In this document: piece after piece, positions 43,758 through 54,914 of the stretch
How the letters are laid out: every line of letters begins with the position of its first letter
How positions within the stretch are numbered: position 1 is the stretch's first letter
Source of the DNA: Callorhinus ursinus
Taxonomy: Eukaryota > Chordata > Mammalia > Carnivora > Otariidae
Length of the DNA: 64,000 nt
Assembly: GCF_003265705.1 (NCBI RefSeq)
Contig: NW_020312968.1
Location: forward strand, 6,750,812 to 6,814,811
Direction: 5' to 3'
Position numbers and translations under genes: made by a program
The notes under the pieces: generated by a model
The model's input: only the letters and a program-made list of their open reading frames with translations
What the model was told of the DNA's origin: nothing
The model's database searches: none

Positions 43758-44332
43758 ACTCCGCTCCCTTTCGTTCCCCTCTACCGCCAGACTGATCTTT
43801 TCAAATGCAAATCTGGTCCTGCAATTACCTAAAATCAGCTAGGGTCAAGCCCACGTTCCTGCCACCTGCGAGGCTGGCTAGTGATCTGGCCCCAGCACTT
43901 AGAGCCTCGCTCACTCCGGGTTCTACCGCGCTGGCTGTCCATCTTCAGTCCGCAGCAGACTCAAGCTTTCTCCTGCCCTACCTTCAAATGTATCCCTTGC
44001 TCTCCTGCCCGAATTTGCTGTTACCCCTTTGCCGGTAACCTTCCTCGTAATCATTCTGCAATCTGAGCTCCAACGTCCCTTCCACAGGGAAGTCTTTCCC
44101 AAGCTTCTTTGTCATGGAAAGAGCGGGGTGGACGGGATACGGATTCCTCTCGCTCTGGAAAGTCTTGATCTAGGAGCTTATGGCTCATGGATTTATTTAC
44201 CTTTAATTTTATACTTATTTGTGATTATTTTATTCCTGTTTTTCTTCCTCCCTGGATTGTAAACTGCAGAAGGCGGACACACGGGATGCACTAACAAATA
44301 CTTACTGAATAATGGGACAACTCTTTGAGGTG

Positions 44333-44467
44333 GGCACTAATGAACGTTCTCGTTAATATAAGGGGAAACTGAGTCTACGCAGTTTAAGCATCTTGCTAGT
44401 AAAAGGCAGGGCTGGGTTTTGAACCCAGGTCAGGGATTTTCTAACATCATAACCACCAAGCTATGCA
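44333..44467 (-). mobile_element. MIR, reverse
   Basis: 'AGGGGAAACTGAGTCTACGC', AAGCATCTTGCTAGTAAAAG, GCAGGGCTGGGTTTTGAACC, CAGGTCAGGGATTTTCTAAC and ACCACCAAGCTATGC match reverse MIR closely. Confidence 0.85.
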
Positions 44468-45010
44468 GGGGGAGAGCTTTCCAGTGCCTGATCCGGAGCC
44501 TGAGTTTTCTTGCTCAGGATTAAGCTTTGTTTGGTCCTTGTTAGAACTGGGCTCAGCTTGAAGGCCACACAGTTATTTCCTTTCCATTGAAATCACAATC
44601 TGCTCCAAGGAAATGAAGCTTATGGCTCTCAGGGTAGAAAGGGCAAATGTGTGGGAGAAGCCAGAGATCAAACTGTCAAGTGCACTTGTTATAGAATTTT
44701 TCATGAGCTGAATTCAAATGCTATCAGTGGGGCAACTCCCCCCTTGGATTCAAAGGAGTGAGAACAAAGGATGAAGAGAAAGGCAGCTGTCAGTGCATAA
44801 TCAGAGGCCAGATGGAAGGGTCCAGGCCCAGGGACGCGGAGTAGATCCAGCCAAGGGCGAGGACAGAGGTCACAAGAGAAGGCAGAACAGCAGAAGCTAA
44901 GAAGCTGTTTCTCCCTCAGCGCGAGCACAGGGGGAAACATCCGATTCCCCGTGGTTTATCGGGGGGTTCCCTCCAGTTCCACCAGCTGCCCTTCCTCTTC
45001 CTGCGCCAGA
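44468..45010. other. Unique sequence, no gene seen
   Basis: No recognised repeat or coding signal. Confidence 0.4.
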
Positions 45011-45014
45011 CTGA

Positions 45015-45127
45015 GTCGAAACTCCAGGAAGTCACTTTGTCTCTCTCTCATTTTCCTCCTGGGCAAAATTAGGAAGGTCATCTTAGATGACCTTGAAAGA
45101 TGCTCTCAACTCTAAAACTCTGTGGCT
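45015..45127 (+). mobile_element. MIR3-like fragment
   Basis: GTCACTTTGTCTCTCTCTCA, TTAGATGACCTTGAAAGATG and CTCTCAACTCTAAAACTCTG fit the MIR3-type 3' end (TAGATGATCTCTAAGGTCCC…CTAAAATTCT). Confidence 0.6.
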
Positions 45128-45750
45128 CTCTGAACGACACTGTTAGGATTGACTCGGGAAAGGCAGAAACACAGGGGCGTATTGGGAATGATTCTCAACA
45201 CCAGAAAGATCATGACCCTTTTATGCTACTCCTCCACCCCGACCTCATCTTATTCCAGAAGAAGGTGCTTCAGGCCAGGTCCAGCCAGCTTTGAAGTCCA
45301 AATGGAACCATGAAGTTCAAAGCAAAATGAATCCAAAGCACAGTCAATGCCACTAATATACCAACTCCCCAAATTGAGGTAAACTAAACTATTATTACAG
45401 AAACAAATATCTAGCAGAGAATTTTGGTGGCCTTATTTCTTGAATAATTTAACTTGTTTGCATGAAAATGAGTGATGTCTAGTCTTAGACGATTAAATCA
45501 GAATAAGTCCAGATTGCAATTCACCTTCACATATTTAATATATATGGTATAGTTGGATCAAGACATCTTTATAAGGTTGATGTCGGCACTAGGAGTGAGT
45601 AGATATGAAGCAGGACCAGCTGAAAAACTGGAATAAAATCAGCTCTGATATGCCTGGGCTCAGAATGCTCATCCCCCAAACTGCACCTAAAGAAATCTTG
45701 CCATCTCTTCAGCCCCGTCATGGACCTGGGAAGCGGCTTTGCAACATAGG
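45128..45750. other. Unique sequence
   Basis: No recognised feature. Confidence 0.4.
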
Positions 45751-45754
45751 CCCC

Positions 45755-46213
45755 CAGATTCTGTGACCTCCCTTCTACTGAAACATGGTCTGTGTTCCTT
45801 GCCCTTAAATTCAGGTTCTAGATCTCCACGATGAACAGACTATGAAGTGACACTGTGCCAGTTGCCAGACTCAGGCTCTAAGAAACTGGCAGCGTTGAAA
45901 CTGCCAGCTACCATGTTGTGAGGAAGCCAAACAGCCTCATGTAGAGGTCATGGGTAGATGGTCCAGCTGACAGCCCCAGCTGAGGTCTCAGTCTACAGCC
46001 AGCACCAACTGCCAGACATGTGAGCAATCAGGCTTTCAGAGGATCCTGGCCCCCCACTTTTCACGCTGCCCCCGATGACACCACATGGTCTGGAGATGAG
46101 CTGTTCCCATCCAGCCCCATCCAGATTTCAGCTCCAGGAACAAATTAAAGGACTGTTGTCCCCAGCCCCTAAGTTTGGGGTGGTGCGTTAGGCAGCGATA
46201 GGTGACAAGAACA
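45755..46213 (+). mobile_element. MLT1-type LTR
   Basis: GAAGTGACACTGTGCCAGTT, CAGCTACCATGTTGTGAGGA, AGCCAACACC-like AGCCAGCACCAACTGCCAGA, 'GATGACACCACATGGTCTGG' and AAGTTTGGGGTGGTGCGTTA then GCAGCGATAGGTGACAAGAA follow a MaLR LTR to its 3' end. Confidence 0.75.
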
Positions 46214-46249
46214 GAAGCCTTCCTTGACTCCTCAGGCCAGGGCCACACC

Positions 46250-46505
46250 ACCACGACCATCAGTGTGAGAGTCGTGAGGGCAGTTCACAGTTATTCCCTC
46301 TCCCCTCCTTCTGGGTACAAGATGCAAATGCACGTCCCACCTGCTTTGAATTTAGGCATGGCCTACGGGCTACATCATGGCCAATGGAATGTGATTGGAA
46401 AAGATATGTGCCAAGTCTGGGCAGAAGCTTTAAAATCTCCTGTGCAACCCACCTGTCACAGAAATGGTGGAAACCCACTTGGAAATGGATCTCCCCTCAA
46501 CCAGG
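46250..46505 (+). mobile_element. Second MaLR-like LTR, 5' part (probable)
   Basis: CTTTGAATTTAGGCATGGCC, CATCATGGCCAATGGAATGT and CAGAAGCTTTAAAATCTCC resemble the 5' half of a related LTR (CATGGCCATGTGACTTGC…CCAATGGGATGTGAGCAGAAG). It follows the previous LTR within 40 bp. Confidence 0.5.
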
Positions 46506-46640
46506 CTCCCTGATGGGAGCAGGATGAGCAGGGCTGCATTGCCAACCCATGTTGGACATACCGCACGAGGGACAAATTAATTCGTTGTTGGGTGAATCCA
46601 CCGGGATTTTTTCAAGTTATTTGTCACCACAGCATCTGAC

Positions 46641-46847
46641 CAGGTTTCTCAATGGCAGCACTGCTGATGTTGGGGGCTAGATAATTCTTTGTGGGGGCAT
46701 GATGCCCTGTGCATTGTAGGGTGTTAGCAGCATCCCGGGTCTCCATCCACTAGATGCCAGTAACACCACCACTCCCACTTGAGGCAACCAAAAATGTCTC
46801 CAAACTTTGTTCAAGTTTCCTCAGAGGGTCCCAGTTGAGAACGGCTG
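46641..46847 (-). mobile_element. MER20 (hAT-Charlie), reverse
   Basis: CAGGTTTCTCAATGGCAGCA, AGATAATTCTTTGTGGGGGC, 'CCTGTGCATTGTAGGGTGTT', ATCCACTAGATGCCAGTAAC, AACCAAAAATGTCTCCAAAC and GTTGAGAACGGCTG. Third MER20 copy in the window, all in the same orientation. Confidence 0.92.
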
Positions 46848-47270
46848 ACCTAGACTACTCCACTTGTTGCAACCATCACCATGCAGAGTGACCTGCCTCC
46901 TCCTCATTCTTTGGAACTCTTTCATAGACACTTCTCTATGATAGTCTTATCATTTGCCACACTGACTTACAGTAGTTCCTTGGACTTGGTCACCCTGAAG
47001 ACTGTCAGGGCAAATGGAAAAATAGGGAAGAGCTACCTAGAGCTTGAGTTTTCTGTTAGTGATGTGCCAAGTGAGGGGGTTGGAATCCACGGTCTCGCCA
47101 GCAAGGTGACCCAGTTTAGGACCACCACAAATGGCTGCACAGTACAGAGATTGCACAACAGTACCTAACCACAGGGATAAGTGGTGCATGCGATCCGTCC
47201 CACTGTGCTCACTAGGCCACCTTCACACAGAAGGAGGGGGTTGTTCTCATTCATCTGGCTGAAGAAGAGC
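46848..47270. other. Unique sequence, no gene seen
   Basis: No recognised repeat. A 95-codon frame at 46881-47168 shows no family resemblance. Confidence 0.4.
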
Positions 47271-47274
47271 CTTT

Positions 47275-47312
47275 AAAACAAAACAAAACAAAACAAAACA
47301 AAACAACAACAA
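47275..47312. repeat. (AAAAC)n/(AAC)n microsatellite
   Basis: About six AAAAC units passing into AAC units. Confidence 0.95.
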
Positions 47313-47672
47313 CATAACTTCATGTCAAGGTCAGTCAGTACCTGCCCTGATCCAGGCTATGGGGGAATCTGGGATAAATCCACATCAAACAAGGCAGGAA
47401 AATCAAAGCTCTCCCACCTGATGTTGACACAGGGGTTCTCTTTTCCTGAATCACAGAAAGAGATGGAAAGCTAGTTCAAGCCCCTGGACAAGAGTGAAAG
47501 AAACTCAAGTCAAGTCTGTCTAGTATGAAAAGAAGTGCAGTGAAAAATTAAGTCTCCTTCCTACTACTGATCTCTGATATTCCCTCCCCAGGGCCAATCA
47601 CCCTCACTAGTTTCTTCTGTGGCCTTCTAGAGAAATACTAGGCATATACAGTGACATGTATATATAGGACTC
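47313..47672. other. Unique sequence
   Basis: No recognised feature. Confidence 0.4.
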
Positions 47673-47688
47673 CTTCTCTCTTTATTTA

Positions 47689-47872
47689 TTTTTTTTAAAG
47701 AGAGAGGTCGGAGACGGGCAGGGGGAGAGAGAGAGAGAGAGACTCTTAATCAGGCTCCATGCCCAGGGCGGAGCCCAGTGGAGGGCTCCATCTCACAACC
47801 CTGAGATCATGACCTGAGCCAAAATCGAGAGTCGGATGCTTAACGGACTGAGCCACCCAGATGCCCCACCAC
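47689..47872 (-). mobile_element. Carnivore SINE, minus strand
   Basis: Target-site duplication TCTCTCTTTATTTA at 47675-47688 and 47873-47886 is perfect. Core 'CTGAGATCATGACCTGAGCC', head GAGCCACCCAGATGCCCC. Confidence 0.95.
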
Positions 47873-47886
47873 TCTCTCTTTATTTA

Positions 47887-48112
47887 AAAAACACAAATGT
47901 TAGTATACCAGTGTTTGCACGATGTTTTACATCTTCTTTCTGAGCTTAAGCATACATCTTAGGCCGTGTGCCTTAGCATTACATGCCTCACTATTTTAAA
48001 GGTGCATATTTAATTTTATGGACAGACGTACTTTATATAATCCGTTCCTTACTGATGGGCATTTCAGTTGTCTCCAAGCCTTTGCTATTCCATCACTGCT
48101 TAAATAGAGACT
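47887..48112 (+). mobile_element. Ancient LINE-derived repeat (uncertain)
   Basis: GTTTTACATCTTCTTTCTGA, 'TAATCCGTTCCTTACTGATG', GGGCATTTCAGTTGTCTCCA and TTTGCTATTCCATCACTGCT resemble the same old repeat type as at 6930 and 17190. Confidence 0.45.
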
Positions 48113-49000
48113 TTTAAAATGAGTAAAATTTTTAAAAACTGCCTGCTTTGTATCAGGTTAACTTTGCCAGGATTCCCTAAAATTGGTTATTTCTCTGAGT
48201 CAAGCTGGCGTCCCCATTAAATGACCCCAAATCCCTAAGCCCTAATACGTGGGCCTGTGGAACTCTTAATCTATGTAAATGAAACACCAATTAGAACTGT
48301 TTATTAAAGTTTCCATATAAAAACGCCAGCTAGACTGTATATATTAGTGCATGTTGAAATCAGCCCTTGTGTAAATTGTTTCCAAAAGCCCACAACCAGT
48401 AAGAATCACTGCCTTCGCTGTTTATGAAATTTCCCTCTGGTTCTGCTCAAGCGGCTCTTCTTGATGGCGTAAATTAGCTCCCAAAGTCAAACAGTTCAGG
48501 GTGGTGCCGTGGAAGTCCAACATGAATACAGGCAAGCCCCAGGGTGTGCCATGACTCCTCCCCCCGTCCACCTGTGCCCCCACTGCCCCATCCCTACACA
48601 ACACACATCAATGATGGCTTCACTGTACCAAACTGGTTCCCCATCAAATCACCACCATGTTCCAGCCCGACAGCAGAACAGTCTGACCCAGGAACTCCCC
48701 CACTGACATCTTTCCATGCCTATTCACTCCACCCTTCTCAATTTCAGTCAGACCAAATCCAGAGAAATTCTCTGTTGAGAAGATTTCATCCTCATGCACG
48801 CGCTCTGGCTTAGGAAAATACAGCTCATCCCCACCATCACTTTTTCCTTCCCTTGCCTTCTTGTCTTGTCTCCACCTTTCCCCATTCGCTCTCTCTCTCT
48901 TCATTCTGACTGTCAATTCAGAAATAGCCCTGATCATGATCAGGAGAAGAATTCAGGAAGTGCCCATGACACTTTCCTATCAAGGAAAAGGAAAAGCATA
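48113..49000. other. Unique sequence; possible conserved noncoding block
   Basis: 48120-48420 is AT-rich, repeat-free and has a mixed composition that could be conserved noncoding DNA, which I cannot test. No coding signal. Confidence 0.35.
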
Positions 49001-49002
49001 TT

Positions 49003-49254
49003 TTTCCCAAGAAGACAGCCAGATGGCCAACAGACACATGAGAAGGTGATCAGCATCACTCATCATCAGGGAAATGTAAATCAAAACCACAATGAGATAT
49101 CACCTCACACCTGTCCGAATGGCTAGCATCAAAAAAATAAGAAATGGAGAAGATGTGGAGGAAGAAGAATCCTCACGCATCATTGGTGGGAATGGATATT
49201 GGTGCAGCCACCGTGGAAAACAGTATGGAGGCTCCTCAAAAAATTAACAGTTGA
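49003..49254 (+). mobile_element. L1 ORF2 3' fragment
   Basis: CCCAAGAAGACAGCCAGATG, GCCAACAGACACATGAGAAG, CAGGGAAATGTAAATCAAAA, 'CCACAATGAGATATCACCTC' and GTGGAAAACAGTATGGAGGC are L1 ORF2 end landmarks. L1 identity stops near 49245, without a 3' UTR of its own. Confidence 0.9.
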
Positions 49255-49429
49255 AGGGGAGGGGGTAGGGGGATGGGTTAGCCTGGTGATGGCTATTAAA
49301 GAGGGCACGTACTGCATGGAGCACTGGGTGTTATGCACAAACAATGAATCATGGAACACTACATCAAAAACTAATGATGTAATGTATGGTGATTAACATA
49401 ACAATAAAAAATATAAAGGAAAAAAAAGA
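49255..49429 (+). mobile_element. Young L1 3' UTR insertion in the older L1
   Basis: GGGATGGGTTAGCCTGGTGA, GGGCACGTACTGCATGGAGC, ACTGGGTGTTATGCACAAAC, 'ATCATGGAACACTACATCAA', AAACTAATGATGTAATGTAT is the young carnivore L1 3' end with A-tail. Target-site duplication AAAAAATTAACAGTTGA at 49238-49254 and 49430-49446 is perfect. Confidence 0.93.
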
Positions 49430-49446
49430 AAAAAATTAACAGTTGA

Positions 49447-49924
49447 GATTCCCCAAAGTCCCTTTTAAGAAAAGTGCTACCCACCTCTAGATAAACCTGT
49501 CTTCCTTGGGGAGCAATATTAATGATAATCTATTACTTATTAACAATGCTCCGCAACAACACCGTTTTGTCATTTCTCGCCATAATATAGCGACATTATG
49601 CTTTCTTCATGCAGCCTCCTTGGCTTGAAAGCCTCAATTGTAGACTTTGAAAAACCACTTTATCTTTCAAGCCCTTGCAAAGTGAATTGTTGTTTCCCTA
49701 GTCCCCCGCACATCAAGTTGTTTTTCTTGCTAATTCACACCTATTTCGTTTTGTCTTGCATTATTTGAATTTGAGAGACTGAGCCTTGTTAACACTTGTA
49801 AACCTCCCTGCCTGGAGCACATCTATCTGGCATGTGGGAAATGCACAGGAAAGGTGCCCTGGAATGAAAGAGGCTTCTGTGGGTTTGAGTTAGGAGCCGA
49901 AAGACCATTCGCAAAGTGATCTCC
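49447..49924. other. Unique sequence
   Basis: No recognised feature. Confidence 0.4.
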
Positions 49925-49943
49925 CCAGCAAAATGCATTGTTT

Positions 49944-50168
49944 GGGTTTTTGTTTTGTTTTGTTTTTAAAGATTTTATTTATTTATTTGAGAGAGAGAGA
50001 ATGAGAGACAGAGAGCACCAGAGGGAAGAAGGGGGGGGGGAGAAGCAGCCCCCCCCCCCCCCCCCCCGCCGAGCAGGGAGCCCGATGCGGGACTCAATCC
50101 CAGGACTCCAAGATCATGACCTGAGCCGAAGGCAGTTGCCCAACCAACCGAGCCACCCAGGTCCCCAC
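49944..50168 (-). mobile_element. Carnivore SINE, minus strand, with G10 and C19 runs
   Basis: Complete reverse SINE. Target-site duplication CAAAATGCATTGTTT (49929-49943) and CAAAATGTATTGTTT (50169-50183). It carries G10 at 50031-50040 and C19 at 50049-50067, both expanded from short runs in the consensus. Confidence 0.95.
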
Positions 50169-50183
50169 CAAAATGTATTGTTT

Positions 50184-52774
50184 TTTGAACAACTGGCTTA
50201 TTGGTTTATTTGTAACCCACTTTATTCCATAACAATTTCAGGCAGCCTATTCAGACTTCGGCAATTTTTTAAAATAATGGCATGTTTTATATAAACGAAA
50301 GTCAGGATCGAAGATCTATATCAAGGAGAAAGGAAGAACCCAGATATGTGGGCCATAAAAAATTGGGCTAGAAGTTTGGCTCTGGGATTCCTGGCAGCCA
50401 AACACAAAGGAAAATATGTTCAATTACATGGTTGTTATTGCCCAGGAGGAAAAAACATGCCATTGCGTGGGGGAAGCAAAAATTTCCCGGTACTTCGTTC
50501 TGAAACAAAAGCTCTTGTATAAGATTTCTCATAGGGGATGTTGAGTAGTCAGTTGACTCAGTTGGAAGTTTGGGTGCATCCCTTGTTCTTGGGACTGCTA
50601 ATGGTCCTATGGCAAGAGGTAGAGGCAAAGAGGTTAAAGCGGTGAAGCTATTTTAACTGCTCTTAAAAAACAAAGATTATTAGAACATGTCTAATAAATA
50701 AGACCCATGCAAAGGCCAACAAAGCATCCTGGAAATAAGTGCAAAAATTGTTTTGTTGTTGTTACTGGTTTTGTCTGTTTGTTTGTAGTAACAATGAGGA
50801 CATTTCTATTTCTGCTTTATGGAGGTTTTGAATGGGAAATTGTAGACCACTGACTAAATATTTTTGAGGTTTAGCATGGGTTTAATGAGTAGGATATTGG
50901 AAAGGGGGCATTCCATAACTTACATTTAATTATTAAGCCTTGGAGATTATTGAAATAGAAATAAATTAAGATGATGTTTCTCCTCCAAAAATCCAATATG
51001 GAAAAACTCAAGATTTTCAAAATCAAGGGCTTTATTAAATCTTGTTTTCCCCATATACACTGAGGTAGCAATTCCATAAAATCAGAATTCTATGTGGCAA
51101 ATTAGCACACAACTAGAGCAGGTAGAGACTAACAGGACAGCAGGGAAAGGAATTTAAAAAGACTAGTCAACATCCTTGGAAACTTCCAAGGAGCCTGAAG
51201 TAGATCAGCTCTTAGATATTAACTAAATCCCCAGTTAATATCCAGGCTACCTATCCAAGCCAAGATCAACTGTGCTTTAAACTTCATTTTAAACATTTAG
51301 GGGAAGACAAAAACAAAAATTAAAAAACAAACAAAAAAACCCCAAGTGAATCAGCTATAAAGCCGGAACATTAAATCATAGTACAATTTTCTAAATGTGT
51401 TTTTCTTACAGTTTGCCAACTTTTAGAAATCCTTGTATGTTCATTGTTAAGTATAAGATGCCATCATTCCCTCTAAATCTTTTCAACTATGAAAATTGAT
51501 AGCACTGTTCTGCTAATTCTATTTTCTGCCAATCATCTCCAAAATATTCTCTTGAACCCAAGATGGGAAAAAAATCAGACTTATGTACAGTGCTGTGAGC
51601 GTGAGAATGTAAAATGTGGACTTTTCACCCCCAAATAGTTTACTAATGAAAACAGCTGGACTTTTGAGTCACTCCCCATTATCAGCTTCCAGTGATAGGG
51701 TTCTGTGCTGTTACTCAGGGAAAACAGGGGTGATGAGAAGGCAAATAAACTGCTAAGCAAAATATATCAAGAATATATTGGAAATTCGAGAAGAACTTGA
51801 AATTGAGTCGCCATGATACTTCTTGCAAGGTCACTGTATGGTGAATCCGTAATTCTTTTTTTGGTAATTAAGCTGACCCAAGAGTACTCACGGCTAGGAA
51901 CTGTAATCCAGGGAGAATACATTTAGAAAAGGAAAATGAAAGATATAAATGGATCTAAAGCATCTCAATCTACCAACTGCAATTCCAGTTAGGATACAAT
52001 CCCATGAGTGTGCCACGGAACAGAGTAACATCACCATTACAGATGTCCCAGCGATATAACCTCATATTTATTCATGGACTGTTCTGGTGAGAGATGGCAT
52101 TGAAGAAACAATCTGGAAAGCTAAATGTAACTGGAATGAATGAATAAATAGATAAATAAATACCCCTAAACTAAGTTTCCCTTGTCAACCTTCTATTTCC
52201 CCTTATTCTACTGAACAATCATGCCTCAGCCATCCAAGGAAACTTCAGATATTTTGAACTCCAAAACGCTAATCCTTCACCAGTCCTTCACCAGTCATTA
52301 TGCATTATGTATGAAGGTAGATATTGGAGTAAATTCATTTCTCAAATGTCGTCTGAATAGCAAGGTAGGATGAAACTGGTATACGGAGTAATCAGACTTT
52401 TGCTGAGCAACCCGGATTTTCTGCATGTCGAGAGAGAGGCAGAGTCAGCAAGAGGTGTTTGCCACCCTGAATCTCTGGCAGAGTGGCCTGGGAGCATTTC
52501 TGTTTTGACTTGGACATCATCCAACCCTGAATGAGATTATAGTTTTGAGGAGGTGCCATGTTATCAGCAGATCCATGCTCAAGAATCTCCCCGCTCTTGA
52601 TTCACTTTAAAGAGATACAGCCCAATGCTGAATGAAGCTTTCCAAGTCCACTGGATGTTTTCAGTCCTTTACCTGAGAATCCAAGCTCAGAGTGGACCAC
52701 CGGTAGGGATTTGCCAGCAGTGGTGGATATCATATAATGAAGAAATTAGTTGGTGTGATCAAACTTCACTCTGG
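50184..52774. other. Repeat-poor unique sequence
   Basis: About 2.6 kb without a repeat I recognise and without coding signal. A 13-bp tandem duplication (CCTTCACCAGT repeated) lies near 52277. Candidate for conserved noncoding DNA, untested. Confidence 0.42.
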
Positions 52775-52816
52775 GTGTGTGTGTGCATGTGTGTGCACAC
52801 ACACATGCACACACAC
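52775..52816. repeat. GT/CA quasi-palindrome
   Basis: A (GT)n arm with GCATG passes directly into a (CA)n arm with CATGC, giving a 42-bp near-palindrome with arms offset by two bases. Confidence 0.95.
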
Positions 52817-53130
52817 TCCCAAATTCAAAAAGGGCCTGGAAATCAGTGTCTTCAATGTCTTAAAATGTGCCAAGGAAGATTTAAGAGACTGAGGTAAGAT
52901 AGTGCAAAACCGGAAGCTAGGTTGGATCCCCATGCTTGCTCAGATACCATGAATGTCGCTAAGGAAATGAGCAGGGTGTGCATAATAAAACTGCTAGTTG
53001 AGAAAGATATGAGTGGAACGGCACAGTGAACTGATAGTGGGGTTTCTGGGAAAGAAATATGGCAATTCTTCTGAGCAAAAACATAAGGAAAAAGAGACGA
53101 GACAATATAGCAGGGAAATACATAGTCTTA
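52817..53130. other. Unique sequence
   Basis: No recognised feature. Confidence 0.4.
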
Positions 53131-53132
53131 GT

Positions 53133-53300
53133 CTTCAGGGTGCCTCAGAATCATTTTGAGGGGCTCGCTAAAATACAGGTCTCTGGACCCTACTCGCAAA
53201 GAAACTGGGTAGGTCTGAGATGGCACCCAAGTATTTGCATTTCTAATAGGTCCCAGGTCAGATTGATTCTGTTGGCCCAGGGACCACACTTTTTCAAAGA
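53133..53300 (+). mobile_element. MER5A/B (hAT-Charlie)
   Basis: GTGCCTCAGAATCATTTTGA, GGGTAGGTCTGAGATGGCAC, AAGTATTTGCATTTCTAATA, 'GGTCCCAGGTCAGATTGATT' and GGGACCACACTTTTTCAAAG match MER5A in forward order. Confidence 0.8.
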
Positions 53301-53369
53301 AGAAGACTGTCGATGCTGGCAGATCGGAGGCTGAACTCCTGGGCTGCCATTGCCGGCTCGAGAGCCTTT

Positions 53370-53520
53370 TCAAAAATTACCCAGACTCTCTGAATATTGG
53401 TTTCCCCATCCTTAAATAAAGATAACGATGTGTACTTCATAAACGTGTTGTGAAGATGAAATGAAAGAACCCATGTAAAGCACCTGAGACCTAACAGGGA
53501 CTTTACAAATACTTCTGTTT
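53370..53520 (+). mobile_element. MIR fragment
   Basis: GGTTTCCCCATCCTTAAATA, 'GTGTTGTGAAGATGAAATGA' and CATGTAAAGCACCTGAGACC match the MIR middle and 3' half. Confidence 0.7.
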
Positions 53521-53612
53521 TCCCCCCTCTGAAGGCAAAGGTCGGGGAACTGGAATTGTGACCCAGGCGGGCCGCCAAGAAAAAGGACAGGGCGCTGTGT
53601 GCGCAGAACCTA

Positions 53613-53760
53613 GAGCGTTGTTTCTCAATCCCGGGCAGGCGTCAGAATCAACTGGGGTGCCATGTAGAAGTGGAAATCTCTGGGCACATCCTCCAGGCAA
53701 AGGACCCAGCGGAGTCAATGGGCTGGCATGGTGCCTGGGTGACTCTGAGGGTGGCCAGGA
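53613..53760. mobile_element. hAT-Charlie-type fragment (probable)
   Basis: AGCGTTGTTTCTCAATCCCG then CGTCAGAATCAACTGGGGTG resembles the common TGGTTCTCAA … TCAGAATCACCTGGGG start. Subfamily unresolved. Confidence 0.5.
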
Positions 53761-54829
53761 CTGAGCCCGGTGGCACACAGACATGAAAGCCTGATACTTC
53801 CCAGGGGGAGTCCTAGACGGCAGAGACCAAGCTGGTGGCACAGAGAACCGGAAAGACAGCATGGTGACTACAGGGGCAGTAAGAGGGTCAGTTAGGCTCG
53901 GCCAGAGAAAGCACCTTGCGGAGGAAACAGCAGAGCTGGGAAAGGATCCCTCTGAGTGCGTGCTTAGCCGACCAAACTGACTTGAACTTGAAAAAAGGCA
54001 GATGAACAGATCGTAAATAATGCCTAAATATACACGTGAAGATGATCCCTCTTCCTGGAGAAAGGCTCCGCTCTGTGACCAAATGGATTCTGCTGATTTC
54101 TCAATGGGGCCAAGATAGGACAAAGTCGTGAAAAGGAACGAGAAAAATGCCAGAAGCCCTAGATCCATACACAGCAGTCCCCAAGTCAGGTCTACTCTCC
54201 CCAGATCAGTCGTGGAAAGTGGAAAATTATCCACCAGGCCACACCAACAGGAACTATGACCAGAGGAGTTTTCTATTCGGGGATACCTCCCTCATTCTCT
54301 TCTTTCCCTAGGCCCTCAGGCAGCACACAAGCGTGCTTCCCGAAGCACTAGGGCAGAGAAGGCTGCAGGTGACACAGCTTCTGAGAAAACTGAAAAATGG
54401 CAGTCTTACAACTCATCCTTGACTACGCCCAAGGCACATTAGCATACTTAGGACCTCCAGAAAGCATCCATATTGGCAATCCTTATTTCACTAAACACTT
54501 CTGCAGCATCCCTCCTGTCGCTAATTCCTGGGAACACGCAGTCGGAAACGCTGCCCTACAGCAATGTCCAATGTCGTTGGCTGCCACACCCTCTCCCTGC
54601 CCCAGTGCCAAGATCTGGAACTAGAAACATCAGTGTCCAAAGACAGAGCTGTTCAGACTCCCCAAACACTTCCCGTTTGAAAGAACACATCTCTGAGCTT
54701 TCAGATTCACAGCGTGGCCTGTGTGTGTGTCAGTTGGCTTGCATCACTGGAGTGGTTAAGAAGTAGATAGTACATTTCATAACAGAGACCTACCTGCATG
54801 GCATTCTCAACCCCCTGGGGAGATCAGAA
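53761..54829. other. Unique sequence, no gene seen
   Basis: No recognised repeat. The longest frame in the window (243 codons, minus strand 53503-54234) covers part of this and runs into the hAT fragment; it has no recognisable domain and is treated as chance. Confidence 0.42.
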
Positions 54830-54873
54830 CACAGACACACACGTGCACACGCACACGTGCACCTGCGCGCGCG

Positions 54874-54913
<40 letters not shown>
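54830..54913. repeat. Composite (AC)/(GC) alternating tract
   Basis: Loosely alternating ACAC/GTGC sequence passes into a pure purine-pyrimidine alternation at 54864-54913: TG(CG)n then (CA)n. Z-DNA-prone. Confidence 0.96.

Positions 54914-54914
<1 letters not shown>

Larger units (their letters stand above)
43033..44325 (+). mobile_element. L2 LINE, long fragment with inserted hAT elements
   Basis: CCTCAAATTTATATCTCAAA, 'CAACATATCCACTCAGTTCT', TCTGGTCCTGCAATTACC, CTAGTGATCTGGCCCCAGCA and TTCCTCCCTGGATTGTAAAC … CTTACTGAATAATG follow L2 order. It is broken by MER5A (43350-43525) and another hAT element (43630-43757). Confidence 0.75.

Noticed and set aside
53503..54234. Longest open frame (243 codons, minus strand)
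   Set aside because: Overlaps a hAT fragment at one end, has low-complexity Ser/Pro/Leu composition and no recognisable domain. Chance length in GC-richer DNA.
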